Origin: Mesocentrotus franciscanus
Taxonomy: Eukaryota > Echinodermata > Echinoidea > Camarodonta > Strongylocentrotidae
Direction: 5' to 3'
Assembly: GCA_037976565.1 (NCBI GenBank)
Contig: CP137682.1
Location: 29,632,199 to 29,696,198, forward strand
DNA: 64,000 bases
Under the pieces are notes generated by a model, which had not been told where the DNA came from, searched no databases, and saw only the letters and a program-made list of their open reading frames with translations. How positions within the stretch are numbered: the first letter of the stretch is position 1; every line of letters starts with the position of its first letter. Positions 1-12,337 of the stretch are shown piece after piece. A program made the translations under genes and the position numbers.

Positions 1-38
1 CTTATCCATCCCCTCTTCACATTTTCTTCAATGTGTAG

Positions 39-789
39 GTGGCCAACACTCTGCACACAACAAGGCAGCAGACAGCATTGGCACTGTCCATTCATATGAT
101 ACCAAGACAAGTACCTGGTCCCAGCTATGCCCTATGCAGAAGCGCCGTGCTGTCTTCACCCTTAATACACTCAACAACCGATTGTATGCTGTAGGTGGCA
201 AGAATGCTCATGGTTCTCTGGCCAGTGTTGAATTCTACGACCCTGCCTCAGAGTCCTGGACCTATGTAAGCCATATGTACACAGGACTCTTTGGGCATGC
301 CAGCGTGATACTGGATGACAAGATCTACGTCACAGGTGGAGTAGTTGCAGGCCGTCACTTCACAAATGCACTCCAGTGCTACCACCCTAAATCTGATAAA
401 TGGGTCCACATGTCTCCGATGTCATCCAAGAGAGCGTTCCACATGATGTGTACAGCTGGGGGTAAGCTTTACGTCTTTGGGGGCAATACCAGAGATACAT
501 CCGCTAAACGAGTTGACTGTGAGTCTATGGAGTGTTACGACCCCGCAACAGATAGATGGGAGTACATTGAGAACATGCCACGCCCTGTGTGCTTTGCAGC
601 AGCCACAACACTAGAGGATAACATCTATGTGTTTGGAGGTTACAGTGGTAAGAAGGCGAAGCGTCATGCGGACATACAATGCTTTAACATCGAGGACGGG
701 ACGTGTTTTTGGTTGGTCAGTTGCCCGAACCTGTAATGAGGCTTTCTGTCAGTGCCTTAAAAGCACCCTCAGCTTTGATTGTTCATTAA
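39..789 (+). CDS. Kelch-repeat protein, terminal coding exon (frameshifted)
   Basis: A 3' splice acceptor (tgtgtag) ends at 38, and an open frame runs from 41 to a stop at 734-736. It encodes about four Kelch blades with the usual GG...YDP...W pattern: repeated V/F-GG pairs, E/Q-C/F-Y-D/H-P, and W about six residues later. Kelch propellers bind partner proteins; in BTB-Kelch proteins they recruit substrates to CUL3 ubiquitin ligases. The BTB and BACK parts would lie upstream of the window. In the frame as written, the last blade loses its W and stops at 736. The next frame continues the expected C-terminal strand (starting VGQLPEPVMRLS at 712) to a stop at 787-789. One missing base near 704-710 would join the two. 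The last exon is therefore probably 39-789, with an error or mutation inside. The exact KLHL member is not identified. Confidence 0.85.
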
Positions 790-1230
790 AGCTTACATTA
801 GTGTTCTACAAAAAGATAAAGGGACAGGATTCTAAGCATTTTAGTGCAACTGCCACTTTACACCATCAAAATTCCCATGTGGAATTGGACTAAGAAATGC
901 TTGTTATGCTTCTTGGAAATTTATAACGGGCTTAGAAAAAATGAATTGTTATATTGTATATTTAAAAAAAAAAAAAAAACAACATCAAAATCATTCTTAT
1001 GCACCTTAAGAACAATGTGGAGTTGATACATTTATACATACACTGTTGTTATTACTTATATCATTATCATATTATCATTGCCATCATTGTCATTATAACT
1101 TGTGTGACAAAATCTTAGTTTGCATACATGTTTGATAACTGGGTGGCACCGTTAAATGTATTGTTCATTTTTTTCCCTATCATGCACTATAAATGTAAAA
1201 AACGATGTACATTGTGTATTTAGATGGACT

Positions 1231-1394
1231 AATAAACTTTCCTGCAGACACACAATAGGCAATAGAAACATAAGTGAAATCATTCATAAGAACTTTGAAA
1301 AGCAGTTTGGATGTGTTCAAAATTTCAGAAATATTTAATGTAATCACAGCTTTGTCTATTCTCTATTTTAAACTTCTTTATGCAACAGAATAAA
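1231..1394 (+). promoter_or_regulatory. candidate polyadenylation signals of the Kelch gene
   Basis: AATAAA hexamers lie at 1231-1236 and 1389-1394, within 450-610 bases after the predicted stop. Either could end the 3' UTR. Position is the only support, and AATAAA is common by chance in such AT-rich sequence. Confidence 0.35.
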
Positions 1395-1399
1395 GCAAT

Positions 1400-2453
1400 T
1401 AACCCTTTTCATTATTACAATATAGAGAGTTTACAGCTTTTGGAAATTTATTGTAATGGCTGGTTGTCAGAACACTCAACAACACTGCTGCCACTGTGTA
1501 CTGTAAATATGGATAAAAATTAATAATTCAACTCAACCTTTTTGAACATAATGTATTTAATATACTTGATGTAACTACAACATTTCTTTTACTGTAACCA
1601 TTTCATGGGACTAACAGGGATACATCTGTGGAAATGTAACATCCTATAAATTTTCTAAAATGAAAACAAAATTAATTGAAAATAAAATGAAATTCTTTTC
1701 TAGTGCAAATATCAAATTTTGAGGACAGGAAAGTCTTGATAGCTTCATCACAAGCAGTAATGATGTATGCCAAATGGTACTTGAAATACATTTACTGCAT
1801 GGCTATAGATATTGAAGATAACTTAAACACTGCAAAAACTATGAATAAGTAGAATAAGGTGTTATAAAGGGGTTGCTCTTATCAAATCATAACACTACTG
1901 TTTAGAATACAAAGCATGTATTAACAGATATTTACATAAAATAAGTGAATTCAGTGATCATATTGATATTCCATAGACTGGCACTACACTTTTAAGTATT
2001 TTGACGACATAAAGAAAATATGGATTGAGTTTTAAGGAAGGTTATACATTTGATTCCCTAGGTATTACAGGATATTTATCCTAATATTCATGAATAGGAA
2101 TAAGCCTTAAATGGCAATGTTGTTTCCATAAGCACTGAATCTATTATTACAACACTACATGTGTGTATATAATTTGCTATTTTTAATTCATGTTATTTTG
2201 CAATTCTAAATCACAACAATTAAACATGTATAATTGAATGTTAAATATATTCATTACTAATAAGTAACTCAAATAATCATATATCGGTAATCAATCTTAC
2301 TGTTCACCTGATTCTTTTCTTTAGCTGACTGAAGGAGTTTATGATCCATAACTCCATGTTGATCATAGAGTAAGAAGATACACAAGAATCTAATACTTTA
2401 TGAGGTTGTTTGTCCCTGCCAAATGAAACCAAATCTTGATTTAAAAAACATAT

Positions 2454-2484
<31 letters not shown>

Positions 2485-3490
2485 GTTTATATACCCATAT
2501 TATACCACTAGGTTAATGCTTCATAGATTAAATTTATTCATTACAATAATCATTCTCAGAACTTATCATCATCCTTCATAATCAAATATATTTTTAAATG
2601 CTAGCCAATGGGCTCCAAAAAATAATTGTTTTTCATTTTTTGCCCCGAAAAGAAATGTTTATAAATCAAATGCCCTCACATTCAAAATATGATTGAAATT
2701 TGGACCCACTTTCAAGCTACATATGGGTGTTTTCAAATACCCCTATTTCTTTGTGCAGAGCATCATGTGATCTAGATCAAGAATTAGTAGATTTCTGTTC
2801 ATTTTATCATCCTAAATATTCTTATGGATAACATGATCAACCTTTTCCTAATGCTGTCAGACAGTTTCTTTCAAAATGTAATCGCATGACCAGTTCTTGG
2901 ATTAATCTTTGAATTCATGACCATTATGCAATTAAAACGAACTGAATACCATGAATACCTGATGCAAGGAAGCCCTTTTTTTCTTTAATACACATTTACA
3001 AAAAATGTTACACAAGAGAAATGTACCTTCGTAAAGCATCCTTACTCGCACACTGGCGAGTGTCTTCTCAGGTAATGGATGTGTCTTCAGTAGGTAAAGC
3101 TGGGGCATTGCATAATATGAGATCTGTAGAATCAAATAAATGAGGATGGGGAAAATGATCAATATTAAGAAGGCGAGACAGTGACAGAGAGAGAGAGAGA
3201 GATGAAAAAAGGGGAGAAAGTTAGATGAAGAAAGAGAGACAGAGAGTTTGTGTGAGAAGAAAGAATGAAAATAGGCAACAGAAAGAGTACCGGTAAGAAG
3301 AAAGACAAGAAACAGAGATTGCAAAGGAGAAATAGGGACATTTGCATTTGTTTTACTGTCCACATCAACCTCAGAAGATCCATTCAAAAGTCTAGAAACT
3401 AATGTCAAAAACATTTACAAAATCAATAAATAGTAATACATATAGCTAATGTAACTGTAAGAAATGGACTACATCATCTGCAAGGATGAA
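1400..3490. other. intergenic, AT-rich, no gene seen
   Basis: This lies between the convergent Kelch and PUSL1 genes. It holds a (TA)n microsatellite at about 2458-2484 and a GA-rich tract at about 3180-3310. The minus-strand frame over the GA tract is low-complexity and not convincing as protein. Nothing else was recognised. Confidence 0.6.
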
Positions 3491-3491
3491 T

Positions 3492-3497
3492 TTTATT
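3492..3497 (-). promoter_or_regulatory. candidate PUSL1 polyadenylation signal
   Basis: AATAAA on the minus strand, about 95 bases past the PUSL1 stop codon. Placed by position only. Confidence 0.4.
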
Positions 3498-3590
3498 GGC
3501 ACAAAATTAAGCAACTTGTATTGTAAGTATAATATATTGCATAATCATTGAAGGCAAATTATGCAAATTGTCCCATCTCTTGTCTGGGGA

Positions 3591-3779
3591 TTAAATCACT
3601 AATATTTTCAGCTCACCATTTTCATTGTAAAGTACTTCTTTGAGATACAAGCCATAAGCTGGAGCCATTGTAGTCTTATGCATGTGACTGTTGTCACAGG
3701 ATTCCAAGATGGTTGTGATGTCTGAGGGCGCTATACGACCAAGACCAACAGCAACTAACGCTCCTGTCATTCTCCGAAT
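3591..3779 (-). CDS. PUSL1: PUSL1 exon 6 with stop codon
   Basis: 189 bp. The acceptor is attcctcag. It encodes IRRMTGALVAVGLGRI, then the APAYGLYLKEVLY segment that closes TruA-family domains, and stops at 3591-3593. Confidence 0.92.
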   Translation of the reverse strand: MRRMTGALVAVGLGRIAPSDITTILESCDNSHMHKTTMAPAYGLYLKEVLYNENGELKILVI

Positions 3780-6700
3780 CTGAGGAATAGACAATAACAA
3801 GAAGTCAGCATAAGTTTTGTGCATTTAGAACTGTAACCTTTTTAACTGAAAGTATTCCTAAATTCAGAGAACTAATAAGTGTCATGCTTTTAAAACAGAA
3901 CTGGTAAAACACATAATTTCACTATCACATGCAGCTCCATAGAAAGACTATCCCAAAACATCCCCCCATCGTGCTATGTCAGATGGACACAATGGCACGT
4001 GTTGCTGCTATGTTGGGCAAGTACACAACAAAGGATATACGCCATGTTGTGTTTAACTGTACCCTGTTGGCAAAGTTCTGTGTACTGGCCTAGATGGCCC
4101 GACTCGATCCAATTATGTACCGCCATTCATTGGTGAAAGAGTGTACTTGTGTAAAAATAAAGCATCATTTTTAAAATGTTAAACAATATCTGTAAGAATC
4201 TATATTTAACATCGGTACTGACCTGTCTGTACAAGAAGGATCTACTGTGAAACGTGACCTCCAAGAATTCTAACTGAGCCATCTTGTTACAATGATGGTA
4301 GAGGAATCCTTGTGTTCTTCTGAAGTCAATCATATTGATGGTCTTGATGGGAGATTTCTTGTCATCATCCATACTTGTGTTCCTGAAAGCAGTGAAATCA
4401 TGGGTACCAAGAAACCTCCTGGATGCCTCCTCCATTGATGGGATGTCAAGTCTTTAACATATCAAAAATAGTGAAATTGTTGTTTGTTTAATAACACAAT
4501 CTATCTATATTCACACTGTCCACACATCCATCCCATGAGATGCTCAAGGTGCCTAGAAAGTACTGGCTTTAGCCCGGCCTCAGACTCTGCAAGCATTCAA
4601 GGAATAAATCCTACCAGGTACCCATTTACAATGTACTACCGGTACACCTACCAGGGTTGGGCGGTAAATGCCGGTGGCGGTAATTACCGGCGGTAAATAC
4701 CGGTAAATAAGATGGGCGTCCGGTAAATATGTAAAAAACGGGAAATATGATTTTAATTCTCTATTTATTAATAATTTTACTTGTTTTTAGCCTCAACAAC
4801 TGAAAATATTGTTCTGAAATAATTAGCAGCACAACACTCATAGTAGAAACACAAAAACAGATTTATAAAATCCACACTGCATACATTTACATGTATACAC
4901 ACCCAAACACCCATACAGGTAAAAGGTCCAAAGTGGGGATATGGATGTGTAACGACAAATGTCCCCACAATGAGGGAATTTTTGTACATGTACATCCTTC
5001 TTTGTGGGGACATTTGTCCGTTCCACACCCACAGTGTGGGAATATGGTCCAAAATGGGGATTTCATACACACGTATACACTTCGTTATGACCCTACACAT
5101 TGATTATGGGCAAAAAACAAAAATACCCAATAGGTCACTAGAGGGCGCTTTTAACATAAATTATTTGCCATTTTCTATGATTTTAGATGGTTTTTTATTG
5201 TGGGGATATCCTCACTTTGGACCATATCCGCACAGTGTGGGTGTGGAGCGGACAAATGTCCCCACAAAGAAGGATTTACATATGCACACACACACACAAA
5301 TAGTACACACACAGAGCAACCATACTCACCACCATTGTTATTATGTTCAAAATTGGACAATCCCTATGAACAAGTGAGTGGAAAATATATTTCCCGGTAT
5401 TTCCCGGTAAAAAGTGGAAAATACCGGTAAAATGCGGTAAATACCGCTTATTTCCCGGCGTCCGGGAAATAAGCCTCCGAAGCGGGAAATATGCCAACCC
5501 CGACACCTACTCACAAATGTAGATTAATGTCTTGCCAAATGATATACGCGCTGGAACTCGAATAAAAAACCTTATATGATACACCATCTGGTGACGTATC
5601 CACTAGACCACAACACCCCTACAACACCATGACACACTTGTTAGTACTTCATATTGATAATTCTAGGCACTTTGTCTAATTATTGACTTGTTATTATCCT
5701 ATGATTAAATTCAATATTACAGTTCTACAGTTCTGCATTTACATTGCATTCTGTCTACCTTCTAAGGGAATTTCTACCCAGCTGCCATTATACACTGACC
5801 CACATGCAAATGAATTTGGCAATGGCAGCTGCATCCTACTGGTATAAAAGCCTGGGTAGTGTGAAGCAATGTAGATTAAATGTTCACTGCCTTGAGTCAT
5901 ATTCAAAACAAAACTCAATGTAAGATCTTACACTGACATTTCTAGCTCACCGGTCATAAAATTAATCATTGTTTTACTCCACTTCTGAATTTGGGAATCT
6001 TAGTTAAGGTCAAATATCTTTCATGGATAGGCACAGCTTGTAATACAAAGTGCGATTACATATATTATATAAATAAATATTTCAATTATTACAAATTTCA
6101 AATAATTATTTCTGAATGAACTAACTCCAAATCATGAAAGGATTTCTAAAACATAAAATGCACCTTTGGTTGAAGGCCCAACTCCTATTCTTTTCAAAGA
6201 CAGGTAGCTCTATCTGTCGGCATCCCATGGCAAGACGGTACAGATATGTTCTTCCCATGGCATGGTACTGGCTGTGAAAGTTGTCCGGAACTCTAAGAGT
6301 CTTGATGATTCTATTCAAAAGTAATATAAAACACAGAGTGGCATGAAATACTACTACAGTGAAATATCATGTATAATGAAATACTAATACAGTATATAAT
6401 GATACTGCCAATTGAAGGCCTGTTTGAAAACAATGATCCTCGAGGTGACGTGAATATGACCATTTTCGATTCATGCAGGGCATAGCCCTTGAGGTAAAGG
6501 GTTGTCATATCATAGAGGGTGTCATAGTTAACAACACAAAAAATGTGAATACAAGCAGTATGTATTTGGTTTATATCTATCATGTTTAAGATTATTATAC
6601 TGATCTACTGATGATCATCCAATCCAAAAACAATTTAAAGAAGTATAACAACTGGCGCCATTATCAAACGCATTATATAGACAGAACCACAAGCTTAAAT

Positions 6701-9700
6701 TATAGATATGTGCAAAATTAGGTTCGACAAGAACCCGAGGTGAAAAAGAGAAAATGACTTGAAGTAACCTGATATCTTGATCCTGGAGTTTCTTGTTGAT
6801 GGCTGCTGTGATGCTTTCAGCCAGTATATCCCTTGGTTCACCAGTTCTCTTTGACTTGAAGACCATATCAAAATGAGCTGTATTACACAAGGCATGGACA
6901 CCTGTATCTGTTCTACTAGACACATGAAGCTTTACAGGAATTACAGGTCTCAGCTCATCTAAAGCTTCCTGCACAAACCATGAGCAAGAATGAGAAGAAA
7001 AAAAAACAATAACAAACAAACAAACACACAAAAAGGGGGGGGGGTTTGGAAAAATTAGAACTTCAGAGAAACTTTTCAGCTAAAACGTTACACCAAAAAA
7101 CCTGATGATCCCTTTTATTTTATTATTTTAAAGAAAAAAATACCTAGCAATAGCATCATAGAAATATTGCTAAATTAGATAACTTACTTCAATTACATCT
7201 TGTACACCAACAAATCTTTCCCCAGCAGCAGAAAGACCGGTTGCTCGAACAACACCCCTGTATAATGGAAGGAGAATTGAAATCATTGTATTCATAACAG
7301 AAGTAATATTGTCAAGAAGTGTCATTTCGATCCTTTTTAATGTTTTTAGGAGCAACAAAGTTAATGAAAAACATTGATATTGCAAATAAGATTTCACTCA
7401 CTGGACAAGTCCCATGGATGATAAATGCATTAAAAAAATAACCCCCCCCCCCCAGAAAAATAAAGAAAAACAAACAAATAAACAATCAGACCAATAACTA
7501 CAATTAGCTTAGCTTAATTTAGCTTTGTACAGTACACTGTACATGTATATAGTCAACTTAAGTACTCCCTTGAAGGAATTAATTTCCATTGATGAAACGA
7601 AGGCCTGATAATTAGGCGTCCAATTGTGAAGGGCCAAGTAAACCTATATCCTGGATAAAGTCGTGTAGATCTACTTTAGATAACAGGACTATTGTCTTTA
7701 GTTTAGAGAACCAGAGGCTGAGCTTTCGTAATCAACCCTCTTATGATCTTATCTCCATTTCTTTGTCCATTCCTTTGAATTTTTTCTTCATATATTGTAA
7801 ATATCTTTTGCACTTAATTGATTTGAAATAAAAAATTGTGGAGTGACTTCTTACTGTACTTCTAGCTTCTAGAGCTCTACTTCTACATCACTACATGACA
7901 GGATCCCGGGGGGAGGAGGGGGTTACTCGCCTAATACGGTATACAGGGATGTGCCGCTCTAATGGGTTACTTTTTGCAAAAAAATACCTAAACATGAGGT
8001 ATGATTTTGTGCTGCAAATTCCTAAAAGTGCCCCCACTTTGCAGATCTTGGCCTTAAACATGGGTTACTAACATACTATTTTTTTCAGGATAACATCTCA
8101 CACATAAAAATCCATAATATCTCGCTAAAGTGAAAATTCCAGATGCAAATTCCCGCAAAAATAATTGGAATCATTTCGTGTTTTCATCCGAAGTCCTCGC
8201 CGATGGTCGCACAGATTTATCAATAATGTATCATTAATTTGAGCTCTGCTTCTGACTAATTTATAAACAGGTAATCCCACCCCCTCCTTGAGCGTACGTA
8301 CGCAAAACAAAATTCTGTGTAAGCAACAAACGGGGGGCAAAATCTTAAACATCATAACATGGGTTGCGGTTTGAAACTCTAAATAGTCTAATATTTTTAT
8401 AATGGGTACCATTTTCTGCCAAAATGACCCTTAATTTTAAACTGGGTATGGTATGGGTTTAGATGCGCGCTTCAGCCGCACACCTCCGTCCAAACTAAAC
8501 CAAATCTGAGTACCCCGCAGGATCCATTACATACAGTCAGGATATAACATCTATTCAAGGGGAAATTCATGTCTAGCATTTAGCAAGGTGCTCTTGATCT
8601 TGTGCATCTGCAGCATGCAGTGTACTGTATACTAGTATAGGCCTAGTCGGCTCATCAGCTCAGCTCAGCTCAGCTCATTTGGTGCCGAGTACGAGTGTAC
8701 ACACGCGCACAGTGCCACCCACAGGCGCAGGCATGGCACAGTCCACAGACTCGTGTCTGTTTGCGTGCAATGAGTTAACTCCGGGGAGCTCCGACGCCGA
8801 CGCCGAAGGAGCGGTAGGCACTTTTGAGGCGACTTTGACGTGAGCGGAAGTGAATTCACAGTAAAGGTCACGAAGCCTGATAAATATTCATGAGGCAAAT
8901 CTAGAACTTTACGAAATGAATATTAATCGCGTACTGACCAATCATAGACAAAGAAATCGTGAAAAATCTTCACACATACACTCATAGCCTACACCTCACT
9001 CTACGTTCGCCTCACCTCACTGTACGTTCGCCTCATTTTCTCTCTGGATTCTCTTTAGTAAATCCAGCATGACTTTGTCTTTGTTTGCAACATTGAATTG
9101 TTTTGATTTCTATATTCCAAAGAAGAATCTGTTCACTCTTGCAAAATAAAATGATCCATTTAGATAAATTTGACGTAGATCTAAAATTAATGTTTTAATT
9201 CAGTATATATATGATACCTATAGGCAGGCGCGGATCCAGGATTTCTTAGGGGGGGGGCCCAAATTTGAAATTATGCGAGCCAAATATTGGTACGTAACGG
9301 TGACCAGCAGTGGCGTAATGAGCAAAAACGTTTGGGGGCAGACCAAAAAAATCCGCATCACTCCACTCTTACATGCAGGCCCGGTGAATGTTTTTCAAAA
9401 TGGGTGGGGAGGCTAAAATATTTACGATCAGGTAGAGAGTAGCGTAAATTGGCGTGGGGTCTAGGGGCAAAGCCCCGGCGGGGGTCAAGGGGAAAATCGC
9501 AACTGATCTCCCCTATCTTTCTTCTTTCTCTTTTTTTTCTCTCCTTTTCCCTTCCCCTGCCTTCTCTTTTTTTGTTTTGGCGGGGAGAGGCAAGGGCCTA
9601 ATGGCCTCCCCGATTCACAACTTGTTGGGGAGAAAATTGCAACTGATATCCCCCTTCTTTTCCTTTCTTCCTCTTTTTTTCTTTCCCTTTTTGTTTCCCT

Positions 9701-12302
9701 TTCCTTCCTTCTCTCTTATTGTTATGATTGGGGGGGCAACAGCCTGGGAGGCAAGGCCCTTTGGGCCCCTTCCGATCTCCTTCTTTTATCCCCTTTTCTT
9801 TTCTTCTTCCTCTTCTTTCTTTCCCTTTCTCTCCTCTTTCCCTTTCCCTTCTTTTCCTCTCTCTCTCTCTTTTTTTTTTTTTTTGCTGGGAGGGGGCCAA
9901 GGCCCTCCCCCCTGGATCCGCGCCTGCCTATAGGCTATGCACCTCACTTTGCGTTCGCTTCACCTCACGGTACATTCGCCACATATTCTCTCTACTAAAT
10001 CCAATTTGATCTAATTGTTACTTGCATTTAATTTTTTTTTAAATTCTATATCCCCAAGTATCATTTGAATTAAATTATTGTACGTTATATAATGTTCATA
10101 CTTACAAAAAATATTTATTTTATTTAGAGAAACCCTGACGTACGTATTTTTCTCTGCTGCAGGCTAGGCCTACATAATCTATAATACACCTCACTTTACG
10201 TTCGCCTCACCTCACTGTACGTTCGCCACATAATTATCTCTACATCCAACATGACTTTTTTGCATTGAATTGTTTTGAATTCTATAGTCTAGATTAATAG
10301 GCCTATAATTATATAGGAATATAATTATTGTGCCAAATCTCATGTTAGCACCTAAATACAGAAGTCATTAAGAGAAATGAAACATAAATGTTTTAATTAA
10401 TTCAATATAATATAGCTAGCCTACGCCTCACTCTACGTTCGCCTCACCTCACTGTACGTTCGCCACATTTTCTCTCTGAGTGGGTTCTCTTTAGTAAATC
10501 CAACATGATCGACTCAGTCTTTGTTTGCAACATTGAATTGTTTTGAATTCTATATTCCAAAGAAGAATCTGTTCACTCTTGCAAAATAAAATGATCCATT
10601 TAGATACATTCAGCGTAGATCTAAAATTAATGTTTTAATTCAGTATATTATGATACCTATACACCTCACTTTGCGTTCGCCTCACCTCACGGTACATTCG
10701 CCACATATTCTCTCTACTAAATCCAACTTGATCTAATTGTTATTTGCATTTAATTGTTTTTGAATTCTCTATCCCCAAGTATCACTTGAATTAAATTATT
10801 GTACGTTATATAATATTGCTATATAGGCCTACACCTATAATCTATAATACACCTCACTCTACGTTCGCCTCACCTCACTGTACGTTCGCCTCATTTTCTC
10901 TCTGGGTTCTCTTTAGTAAATCCAACATGACTTTGTCTTTGTTTGCAACATTGAATTGTTTTGATTTCTATATTCCAAAGAATAATCTGTTCACTCTTGC
11001 AAAATAAAATGATCCATTTAGATAAATTCAACGTAGATCTAAAATTAATGTTTTAATTCAGTATGTATATGATACCTATACACCTCACTTTGCGTTCGCC
11101 TCACCTCACGGTACATTCGCCACATATTCTCTCTACTAAATCCAACTTGATCTAATTGTTATTTGCATTTAATTGTTTTTGAATTCTATATCCCCAAGTA
11201 TCACTTGAATTAAATTATTGTACGTTATATAATGTTGCTAGGCCTACACCTATAATCTATAATACACCTCACTCTACGTTCGCCTCACCTCACTGTACGT
11301 TCGCCACATAATTATCTCTATATACATACATAAATCCAACTTGAATTTGTTTGCATTGAATTGTTTTGGATTCTATAGTCTAGATTAATAGGCCTATAGG
11401 AATATAATTATTGTGCCAAATCTCATGTTAGCACCAAAATACAGAATTCATTAAGAGAAATGAAACATAAATGTTTTAATTAATTCACTATAATATAGGC
11501 CTACGCCTCACTTTACGTTCGCCTCACTTTACGTTCGCCTCACCTCACTGTACGTTCGCCACATAATTCTCGCTACATAAATCCAACACTGACTTAATTT
11601 GTTTGCATTTAATTGTTTTGAATTCTATAGTCTAGATTAATAGGCCTAGAGGAATACAATTATTTTGCAAAATCTCATGTAAGAACCTAAATCCAAAAGT
11701 CATTAAGAGAAATGAAACATAAATGTTTTAATTCACTATAGGCCTACACCTCACTCTACGTTCGCCTCACCTTACTGTACGTTCGCCACAAAGGGGGTTG
11801 CCTCCCAGGCTGTTGCCTTCCCCCTCCTCCCAGCAAAAAAAAAAAAAAGAGAAAAGGAATGAAAGGGAAAGAAAAAAGGAATAGAGGACATAAAGGGAAG
11901 GAAATAAAGAGGAAGAAGGGGGGATATCAGTTGTGATTATCCCGTCAACAAGTTGTGGATCGGGGGGCTAAAAGACCCTTGCCTCCCCCGCCAAAAAGGG
12001 GGGAGGGAAAGGGAAAGAGGAGAGCTAATAGGGACCAAAAAGAGGAAGAAGAAAAGAAAGGGATAAAAAGAAGGGGAGATCAGTTGCGATCAATTCGGCC
12101 AACAACGTGTGGATCAGGGGACGAAAGCCCTTGCCCCGCCCCAGCAAATTTAAAAGAGAGAGAAGGAAGGGAAGGGAAAGGGAAAGAGGAGAGAAAGGGA
12201 AAGGAAAAGAGGAAGAAGAAAGGTGGGGATAAGTTGCGATTTTCCCGCCAACAAGGTGTGGATCGGGGGCGAAAGGCCCTTGCCTCCCCCCCCCGGTAAA
12301 AA

Positions 12303-12337
<35 letters not shown>

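Noticed and set aside
2932..3414. 160-aa minus-strand frame
   Set aside because: Ser/Leu-rich translation of a GA tract; no family features.
8677..8760. PUSL1 first exon near the left edge of the transposon (frame MPAPVGGTVRVY)
   Set aside because: It lacks the YxGT motif and a usable donor in phase. The frame at 21154-21200 fits motif, phase and donor.
9454..10009. Phe/Ser-rich frames of 93-159 aa, and similar ones at 11955-12519
   Set aside because: Polypyrimidine tracts inside non-autonomous hAT-like elements; no motif and no conservation expected.
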